Source: Glutamicibacter sp. PS
GTDB lineage: Bacteria; Actinomycetota; Actinomycetes; Actinomycetales; Micrococcaceae
Assembly (NCBI GenBank): GCA_031317595.1
Contig: JANCMB010000001.1
Location: 310,001 to 374,000, forward strand
Direction of reading: 5' to 3'
DNA length: 64,000 nucleotides
Made by a program: the position numbers and the translations under genes
Shown here: positions 58,208 through 64,000 of the stretch, piece after piece
How the letters are laid out: every line of letters starts with the position of its first letter
Numbering within the stretch: the first letter of the stretch is position 1
The notes under the pieces: model-generated
What the model was told of the DNA's origin: nothing
Seen by the model: only the letters and a program-made list of their open reading frames with translations
Databases searched by the model: none

Positions 58208-58709
58208 GGGTATAAGGCTATCTAAAGTTGCTAGGAGCTACGCTCCCGCCAAGCAACAGGCTCATTGTGAGACGCGGCAGTGGCGCCTGAATCTCAGTTG
58301 CGCCGGGCAGAGCAATGAAACCTAGTAGACATCGGAGCTTAGGAATTATCTGAAATACTGCCGAAACAAGTGGTGACAAATGAGTCCGACATGCCGTTCG
58401 AGTCTAAGCATTGGGGGTTGCGAGCCACTGCAAAGTCGAAGGGCAATTCTAGGCTTTAAGTATCGGTCGTGGAATTCCTAAGCACAGGAGGATGACATTC
58501 GGGGATTCGAACCATATGCGTTGGAGACCGACTTATCGATCAAAGTATCTCTGTGAGCGCAACAACAGCCAAGTTCCTCCAGCGTATTGAAATTTTTGTG
58601 CTCATGCTTGTAGTCTTTGCTCGGTAGCATTCTGCAGAATAGTTTGGGTGGCTAAGCAACTTGGACTAGAAGTAGCACGATAATTAGGTTTACCGTACAG
58701 GTGGGTAAA
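58208..58709. other. AT-richer gene-free stretch next to acpS
   Basis: The roughly 500 bases between acpS and the MBL-fold gene hold no gene I can support. Composition is clearly poorer in G+C than the neighbours. Short frames such as one at 58368-58460 are not convincing. GGGGATTCGAACC at 58501-58513 is the complement of a tRNA T-loop consensus, but no cloverleaf surrounds it. The stretch looks like one flank of an insertion. Confidence 0.5.
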
Positions 58710-60029
58710 ATGTGGCAAGGCAAATACGAACTACGCATTAACCAATGGGGTGTTGGTAATGGCGGATTTCATTCGCAGTCGATACATTTTCAGCCATTAG
58801 ATCGGAATCCGGTTTCCGAAGCAGGTGTAGGTACGTATCTGCGGGTAATCTATGACTGCGGTTCAGGACGTTCCAAAAATCCTCGGTCGTGCCTTTATCG
58901 TGCAGTGGCGGATATGGTTGATGAAATGCCGCCTGGGACGAATGTTGATTTGCTCGTAATTTCGCATTTTGACATGGACCACGTTAACGGTCTCAAGTTG
59001 CTTTCCGAGGAGTTGAAACGCGAAGGCATTCGTGTTGACCAAATTTGGACTCCGCTGCTATCGCGAATCGAATCGTTGTATGCAGTCATGGCTTTCGCTG
59101 GTCAGGATGATAACGATATTTCAGAATATGTGCACTTAGTTCACAATCCTATTCAAGTACTTGCTGAATTATTTCCACGTGCGGAAGTCAGGACGATTTC
59201 TCCGAACCCCGAACCCATCCCTCTTGTGCCGATTGAACAAGCCCGGTTTGGTGACGGTTTTGACGATGGGCACGATGACGAGGAAGTGACGTTGGGCGTG
59301 CAACCGAACGGGCCAGGATTAACGGCGAAAGTAAGCTCAGTCAAGAGTCGTAAATTTGAAAGTTTGTGGGAGTTCCAGCCTTATGTAATTGAATCAGCGC
59401 TTGCCGGTTCCGCAGCTATTGAACACGAGGCCCGGGCATTACTTGGAAAGTCGTTAGATGAAGCCACGATCGATGACTTGGTACGTTTTTCACGGGACAG
59501 TACACTGTGGGGTAAGTTTCACAGTGCGGTGCTTCAGCATCACAAGGCAGCCCGTCCCGAATCAAGAACTTCGAGCTCACGTACAGGTGCAAATTTGTCG
59601 ACGCTGATTGTGTATTCCGGCCCCGTTTCCCCGTACGAGTGGTGTTGTCATCGTGCAGGATGGAAAGCTCTCAGCGAAAACCCGTATTCAGTTCCGTTTG
59701 CACCGGCTTGGCTCGGCACTGGCGATGCCGGGCTACTCGCCAAGTCTGATGTCGAGGGACTCCGATCCGTCTTGACGCAGAGCAGGCTGGATCGAGTTGG
59801 TTTTTCTTCTGCTCCGCATCACGGGTCGAGTCGTGACTCAGGTTCTCCCTTATGGCACGCCTTGCCAAACGTTAAGTGGGTAACTATAGAAGCTGATAAT
59901 AGTCATGGTGGTGTCGCGCACCACCACCCCCATAGCAGCGTTGTTGCGGAGCTTATGGGACGTAATATCAATCTACACTATGCCGTCGTTGGCAATGACT
60001 TTAAGTGGACTGATAGAAGACACAGATGA
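58710..60029 (+). CDS. ComEC-like metallo-beta-lactamase-fold hydrolase (stand-alone)
   Basis: I start at the ATG at 58710 (MWQGKYELRINQWGVGNGGF) because AGGTGGG lies four bases upstream; a GTG at 58701 is inside that site. The 439-residue protein has the ComEC-type metal motif SHFDMDH (85-91), LGTGDAG (Asp339), SAPHHGSS (369-373) and HHHPHSS (404-410). These match the MBL domain of ComEC/Rec2 without its membrane domains. About 200 residues between the motifs resemble nothing I know. Possible roles are nucleotide or nucleic acid hydrolysis, or an immune effector. It is AT-richer than its neighbours and convergent with glmS. Confidence 0.8.
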   Translation: MWQGKYELRINQWGVGNGGFHSQSIHFQPLDRNPVSEAGVGTYLRVIYDCGSGRSKNPRSCLYRAVADMVDEMPPGTNVDLLVISHFDMDHVNGLKLLSEELKREGIRVDQIWTPLLSRIESLYAVMAFAGQDDNDISEYVHLVHNPIQVLAELFPRAEVRTISPNPEPIPLVPIEQARFGDGFDDGHDDEEVTLGVQPNGPGLTAKVSSVKSRKFESLWEFQPYVIESALAGSAAIEHEARALLGKSLDEATIDDLVRFSRDSTLWGKFHSAVLQHHKAARPESRTSSSRTGANLSTLIVYSGPVSPYEWCCHRAGWKALSENPYSVPFAPAWLGTGDAGLLAKSDVEGLRSVLTQSRLDRVGFSSAPHHGSSRDSGSPLWHALPNVKWVTIEADNSHGGVAHHHPHSSVVAELMGRNINLHYAVVGNDFKWTDRRHR

Positions 60030-60272
60030 TGTTTTGAATCGTTTAGGACATTAGAGCGTAAGGGCGGTTATAGGTGCAAGTGAACCATTGGTCTATGCGA
60101 TTAGTGACGATTTCCGGTCCGCTATTCTTTATTGGGCTAGGCGATCGCACACACTGATAATGGTTAATACGTAGTGGAAACGGGATGCGAGCTAACAGAA
60201 AGTCGACCATCTGTAGCCGTGAACTTTAGTTTCAGGCGACGTTCACGTGACAGATCTCGGGTTGAACATGAA
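60030..60272. other. AT-richer gene-free stretch after the MBL-fold gene
   Basis: These 243 bases hold only short frames with no recognisable product. Base composition matches the MBL-fold gene rather than glmS. It is the right flank of the insert and ends at the glmS terminator. Confidence 0.45.
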
Positions 60273-60326
60273 AACAACGACCGACACAAATTCCAGAACT
60301 ATGTGGAATTTGTGTCGGTCGTTGTT
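60273..60326 (-). terminator. glmS terminator, 23-bp perfect stem
   Basis: Arms 60273-60295 and 60304-60326 are perfect 23-base complements with an eight-base loop. Read on the minus strand, the stem runs into TTTTC, so this is an intrinsic terminator for glmS. It may also stop transcription arriving from the MBL-fold gene. Confidence 0.92.
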
Positions 60327-60361
60327 CCAAGCCGCATGACAAGTCATGCGGAACTCATTGG

Positions 60362-62233
60362 CTACTCGACGGTGACCGACTTGGCCAGGTTACGAGGCTG
60401 GTCAACGTCGTAGCCCTTGGCGGTAGCCAGTTCGCAAGCGAAGATCTGCAGCGGCACGGTTGCCAGTAGCGGCATCAGCAAGGTCGGAGTCTCCGGCACG
60501 TAGAAGACGAACTCGGCGTACTCACGCACATCCACGTCGCCTTCTTCCGCGATCACCAGGGTGTTAGCGCCACGAGCGCGAACTTCCTGAATGTTGGACA
60601 CGACCTTCGAGTGCAGGGAATCGCGTCCGCGTGGCGAAGGCACGACTACGAAGACCGGCTGGCCGTCGTCGATCAGGGCGATCGGACCGTGCTTCAGTTC
60701 GCCGGCGGCGAAGCCTTCGGCGTGGATGTAGGCGATTTCCTTGAGCTTCAAGGCACCTTCCATGGCAACCGGGTAGCCAACGTGGCGGCCCAGGAACAAC
60801 ACGGAAGAGGCATCGGCCATCGAGCGGGCCAGATCCTTGATCTCGTTGTCGCGATCCAAGATGTCCTGGATCTTCGACGGGATCTTGCCCAGGTCGGCAA
60901 GGATGTCCTTGATCTGGCCCGAGAACAAGTTGCCACGCAGTTGTGCCAGATACAGACCCAGCAGGTAGGTGGCGGTGATCTGAGCCAAGAAAGCCTTGGT
61001 GGAAGCCACCGCGATCTCCGGACCGGCGTGCGTGTAGAGCACGGCGTCGGATTCGCGCGGGATGGTGGACCCGTTGGTGTTGCAGATGGAAAGGGTCTTA
61101 GCGCCCTGCTCCTTGGCGTAACGCACGGCCATCAGGGTGTCCATGGTCTCGCCCGACTGCGAGATCGAAACGATCAGGGTGTTCTTATCCACGATGGGTT
61201 CGCGGTAGCGGAACTCGTGGGAGAGCTCGACCTCAACCGGGATGCGGCACCAAGACTCGATGGCGTACTTGGCCACGGAACCGGCGTATGCGCTGGTACC
61301 GCAGGCGAGCACGACGATCTTGGTGATCTTGGCCAGCTTCTCCGGGTCAATGCGCAGCTCATCGAGGGTCAGTTTGCCTTCGGCGTCCGAACGGCCCAGC
61401 AGGGTGTCGGCCACGGCCGCAGGCTGATCGTGGATTTCCTTCTCCATGAAGGAAGGGAAACCGCCCTTTTCGGCGCTGGCTGCATCCCAGTCGACGCTGA
61501 ATTCGCGGCCCTCGGCCGGCTCACCGTCAAAGCCGATGATGCTGTGGCTCTCCGGGGTGATGGTCACGATCTGGTCCTGGCCCAGCTCGACGGCTCGACG
61601 GGTGAAGTCGATGAAGCCGGAGACATCCGAGCCGAGGAAGTTCTCGCCCTCGCCCAAGCCAAGCACGAGCGGGGAGTTGCGGCGTGCAGCAACAACGACG
61701 CCCGGGTGATCCTGGTGCACGGCCAGCAGGGTGAAGGCACCCTCAAGCTTGTTGACGGCCAACTGCATGGCCCGGGTCAAATCGCCCTCGGCCTCGCTGC
61801 TGTACATCTTGCCCAGCAGTGCCGCAGCAACTTCGGTGTCGGTATCCGAGAGGAATTCGACGCCCTCGGCGACCAGAGTGGCCTTGATCTCGGCGAAGTT
61901 CTCGATGATGCCGTTGTGGATCATGGCGAGCTTGCCACCGTCGGCAAGGTGGGGGTGGGCGTTCTGGTCGCTCGGACCACCGTGAGTTGCCCAACGGGTA
62001 TGGCCGATACCGGTCAACGAGTCCGGCAATGGCGCCTCGGCGATCTGGTTCTCAAGGTTTACCAGCTTGCCGGCTTTCTTACGGGAGTGGATTGCCCCGT
62101 CAGCCACGACGGCCACGCCAGCCGAGTCGTAGCCGCGGTATTCCAGTCGACGCAAGCCTTCAATTAGAACGTCGAGGGCGCCGTGTTCGGCGCTCCGGCT
62201 CGAGGTTCCTGCATATCCAACGATTCCACACAT
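60362..62233 (-). CDS. glmS: Glutamine-fructose-6-phosphate aminotransferase (isomerising)
   Basis: I start at MCGIVGYAGTSS (62233), so that Cys2 becomes the N-terminal nucleophile after methionine removal; the frame is open 67 codons further but without conserved residues. The 623-residue enzyme has the glutaminase domain (GHTRWATHGGPSDQNAHPH), two SIS domains (ACGTSAYAGSVAKYAIE and FLGRHVGYPVAMEGALKLKE) and ends in KSVTVE. It makes glucosamine 6-phosphate, the substrate of GlmM. No glmS ribozyme was recognised. Confidence 0.97.
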   Translation of the reverse strand: MCGIVGYAGTSSRSAEHGALDVLIEGLRRLEYRGYDSAGVAVVADGAIHSRKKAGKLVNLENQIAEAPLPDSLTGIGHTRWATHGGPSDQNAHPHLADGGKLAMIHNGIIENFAEIKATLVAEGVEFLSDTDTEVAAALLGKMYSSEAEGDLTRAMQLAVNKLEGAFTLLAVHQDHPGVVVAARRNSPLVLGLGEGENFLGSDVSGFIDFTRRAVELGQDQIVTITPESHSIIGFDGEPAEGREFSVDWDAASAEKGGFPSFMEKEIHDQPAAVADTLLGRSDAEGKLTLDELRIDPEKLAKITKIVVLACGTSAYAGSVAKYAIESWCRIPVEVELSHEFRYREPIVDKNTLIVSISQSGETMDTLMAVRYAKEQGAKTLSICNTNGSTIPRESDAVLYTHAGPEIAVASTKAFLAQITATYLLGLYLAQLRGNLFSGQIKDILADLGKIPSKIQDILDRDNEIKDLARSMADASSVLFLGRHVGYPVAMEGALKLKEIAYIHAEGFAAGELKHGPIALIDDGQPVFVVVPSPRGRDSLHSKVVSNIQEVRARGANTLVIAEEGDVDVREYAEFVFYVPETPTLLMPLLATVPLQIFACELATAKGYDVDQPRNLAKSVTVE

Positions 62234-62402
62234 GCCCAAAAGCCTACCTTTTGAAAGGCGATGGAGGTAAAAATGGTGGCACGTGACATAGAAAAATCGG
62301 GAATATCGCCTCACCAGTGTCGCGTGATGCCGGGCACAGTAGGCCAAGAAGTTGGGCCCCACGTTTGGGCAAACCCCATGGTTCTTGGCAGAATTTGACC
62401 CC

Positions 62403-63362
62403 GTGGAACCACAGCATGAGGTCGACGCCCCCATTACTCCGTTTGTGGAGCTAGACCGAAAAACCTGGGCGCGACTGTCTAATGAGATGCAGCAGCCCCT
62501 GAACGAAGCCGATATCGAACGGCTCCGTGGTCTTGGCGACGGCTTGGACCTCGACGAGGTGCGCGATGTCTACCTGCCGCTGAGCCGCTTGCTCTATCTC
62601 TACGTGCAGGGGGCCGGTGCCACCCACCGCGCTACCACCACCTTCTTGGGGGAGCAGACGAGTCGCACTCCCTTCGTGATCGGCGTGGCCGGATCGGTTG
62701 CGGTAGGTAAGTCCACCACCGCCCGCGTGCTGCGCGAATTGCTCCGTCGATGGCCGGAAACTCCCGACGTGCAACTGATCACCACCGACGGGTTCTTGTA
62801 CCCCAACGCCGAGCTTGAGCGTCGCGGAATTTTACATCGTAAAGGTTTCCCCGAGTCCTACGACCGCCGTGCGCTGTTGCGTTTCGTCTCTGCGGTGAAG
62901 TCCGGCGTCCCAGAGGTGTCGGCACCCATGTACTCGCATTTGACCTATGACATCCTGACCGGCGAGCGCAACGTGGTGCGCTCGCCGCAAGTGTTGATCG
63001 TGGAGGGGCTGAACGTCCTACAGCCGGCACGGATCCGCAACGATGGCACCGTGGGTCTGGCCCTGAGCGATTTCTTTGATTTCTCCCTCTATGTCGACGC
63101 GAGGACGAGCGACATTGAAGAGTGGTATATCTCGCGCTTTATGAAGTTGCGCTCCGGTGCGTTCGCCGATCCGGCCAGCTACTTCCATCGCTACGCACAG
63201 CTCTCGGACGAGGAGGCTCGTCGGACCGCACATGGCATCTGGAAGCGCATCAACGAGCCGAATTTGAAGGAGAACGTGCTCCCCACGCGCGGTCGGGCGC
63301 AGCTCGTGTTGCGCAAGAGCGCCGATCACTCGGTGAGACGAATGCTACTTAGGAAGATTTAG
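62403..63362 (+). CDS. coaA: Pantothenate kinase type I
   Basis: The 320-residue kinase catalyses the first step of coenzyme A synthesis. The P-loop [12 protein letters not shown] is at 94-105; TDGFLYPN and the long conserved [14 protein letters not shown] follow. I chose the GTG at 62403 ([19 protein letters not shown]) because the length fits the family; TTG codons at 62352 and 62385 are alternatives and none has a good Shine-Dalgarno sequence. It is divergent from glmS. CoaA and AcpS act on the same CoA/phosphopantetheine route. Confidence 0.92.
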   Translation: MEPQHEVDAPITPFVELDRKTWARLSNEMQQPLNEADIERLRGLGDGLDLDEVRDVYLPLSRLLYLYVQGAGATHRATTTFLGEQTSRTPFVIGVAGSVAVGKSTTARVLRELLRRWPETPDVQLITTDGFLYPNAELERRGILHRKGFPESYDRRALLRFVSAVKSGVPEVSAPMYSHLTYDILTGERNVVRSPQVLIVEGLNVLQPARIRNDGTVGLALSDFFDFSLYVDARTSDIEEWYISRFMKLRSGAFADPASYFHRYAQLSDEEARRTAHGIWKRINEPNLKENVLPTRGRAQLVLRKSADHSVRRMLLRKI

Positions 63363-63431
63363 TCCCGCTGACTAGTCGTGAACCGTTCACCGAAAGATTC
63401 TGCATTTGTTAGCCGAATCAGTCACGATCCT

Positions 63432-63437
63432 TAGAAT
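63432..63437 (+). promoter_or_regulatory. -10 box of mscL
   Basis: TAGAAT at 63432-63437 lies 20 bases before the mscL ATG. No convincing -35 hexamer is found at normal spacing; TTGTTA lies 20 bases upstream. Confidence 0.5.
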
Positions 63438-63457
63438 GCGCTGTGTATGATCGAGCC

Positions 63458-63859
63458 ATGCTTAAGGGTTTTCGCGAATTTGTATTAAAGGGCAATGTTG
63501 TAGATCTGGCGGTTGCCGTTGTGATTGGTGCCGCCTTCGGTGCCGTAATTACCGCACTGGTCGACAGCGTGTTGATGCCACTAATCTCGGCACTGGTTGG
63601 TTCACCTAACTTCGATAACTTCTTGCTCGTGACGGTCAACGGCAACGATATTAAGTTCGGTGTTTTCCTGACCGCCTTGGTGAACTTCCTGTTGATTGCC
63701 GCTGCCGTGTACTTTGCGGTGGTGCTACCGCTGAACAAGGCCACCGCCGCGTTGAAGGCACGCCGCGGACTGGCCGACGAGGAAGAAGAGATTGCGGAGC
63801 CGGACCCGCAGCTGGCCCTGCTCGAGCAGATCCGCGACGAAATCAAGTCGCTACGCTAG
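63458..63859 (+). CDS. mscL: Large-conductance mechanosensitive channel MscL
   Basis: I start at MLKGFREFVLKGNVVDLAVA (63458), the family N-terminus, giving 133 residues. The pore-lining helix has the small-residue pattern AVVIGAAFGAVITALV; a periplasmic loop and a second helix (FLTALVNFLLIAAAVYFAVVLPL) follow, then a cytoplasmic helix ending QIRDEIKSLR. It opens under extreme membrane tension to release solutes in osmotic downshock. It has its own -10 box and terminator. Confidence 0.96.
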   Translation: MLKGFREFVLKGNVVDLAVAVVIGAAFGAVITALVDSVLMPLISALVGSPNFDNFLLVTVNGNDIKFGVFLTALVNFLLIAAAVYFAVVLPLNKATAALKARRGLADEEEEIAEPDPQLALLEQIRDEIKSLR

Positions 63860-63894
63860 CGCCAACTAACTACTTATCGACCTACTGACGAACG

Positions 63895-63930
63895 GGCCGG
63901 TGTCACCGAAACAATTCGGTGACACCGGCC
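63895..63930 (+). terminator. Terminator after mscL
   Basis: Arms 63895-63910 and 63915-63930 are perfect 16-base complements around ACAA, 36 bases after the mscL stop. Confidence 0.9.
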
Positions 63931-63991
63931 TGTGAGCTTTAACCTTGTTGTTTTGGAGCATCGCGGCGGCTAAAAGTGGCAAGATGGACAG

Positions 63992-64000
63992 GTGAACTTT
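63992..64000 (+). CDS. Possible start of the next gene, cut by window
   Basis: CAAGAT at 63980-63985 is a plausible -10 box six bases before a GTG at 63992, the spacing of a leaderless gene. Only three codons (GTG AAC TTT) are visible, so nothing about the product can be said. Confidence 0.2.

Noticed and set aside
58501-58513. Possible tRNA gene from the T-loop-like sequence
   Set aside because: The flanking bases do not form a T stem, anticodon arm or acceptor, so only the 13-base consensus is present.
62234-62402. glmS ribozyme upstream of glmS
   Set aside because: Nothing in this short gap resembles the ribozyme core, which is known mainly from Firmicutes.
62234-62434. N-terminal extension of glmS
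   Set aside because: The extra 67 codons would bury the catalytic cysteine, which must be the second residue. The sequence is the divergent promoter region with coaA.
1-64000. CRISPR array, insertion sequence or prophage
   Set aside because: No regularly spaced repeats, transposase, integrase or phage structural gene was seen on either strand.

Overview
The window is high-GC actinobacterial DNA, most likely from the Micrococcaceae (Arthrobacter/Glutamicibacter-like). This rests on protein resemblance, GTG and TTG start codons, TANNNT-type -10 boxes and the gene order tRNA-Trp-secE-nusG-rplK-rplA. It is almost entirely core chromosome: the RNA polymerase and ribosomal protein superregion plus flanking housekeeping genes.

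Layout. (1) 1-9021: the end of a membrane protein, a small one-helix protein, a nitrobindin-like protein with a YgfZ-type folate-binding protein, 6-phosphofructokinase, a PspC envelope-stress locus (three membrane proteins divergent from a PspC-fused histidine kinase and a LuxR-type response regulator), and an aminotransferase. (2) 9248-13534: tRNA-Trp, secE, nusG, rplK, rplA, then rplJ-rplL behind a long leader with an attenuator. (3) 13694-16101: an OafA-type acyltransferase and a thiolase. (4) 16494-28908: rpoB-rpoC, rpsL-rpsG-fusA-tuf. (5) 29089-32949: a very large polytopic membrane protein of unknown function between tuf and the S10 operon. (6) 33344-38574: S10 operon rpsJ to rpsQ. (7) 38730-39659: an EEP-family phosphodiesterase splits the S10 and spc operons. 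(8) 39963-50400: spc operon rplN to rplO without rpsN, secY-adk, map, infA-rpmJ-rpsM-rpsK-rpoA-rplQ without rpsD. (9) 50495-53247: a lipoprotein, truA, rplM-rpsI. (10) 53377-63859: cell-wall precursor and cofactor genes glmM, ugd, nnr, acpS, glmS, coaA and mscL, interrupted by an AT-richer insert carrying one ComEC-like metallo-beta-lactamase-fold protein.

The genes form one growth machine: transcription (rpoA, rpoB, rpoC, nusG), translation (about 30 ribosomal proteins, infA, fusA, tuf, truA), export (secE, secY), protein maturation (map) and envelope precursors (glmS to glmM to UDP-GlcNAc; ugd to UDP-glucuronate). Most transcription units end in long, near-perfect hairpins that I could place by base pairing. 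Shorter hairpins also sit between genes inside operons.

I found no CRISPR array, insertion sequence, integrase, prophage or complete new defence system. The strongest candidates for undescribed biology are the PspC locus with its helically phased CCCT repeats, the giant membrane protein, the lone ComEC-like protein in its AT-rich insert, and the absence of rpsN and rpsD from their usual places. All functions are read from sequence without database searches.
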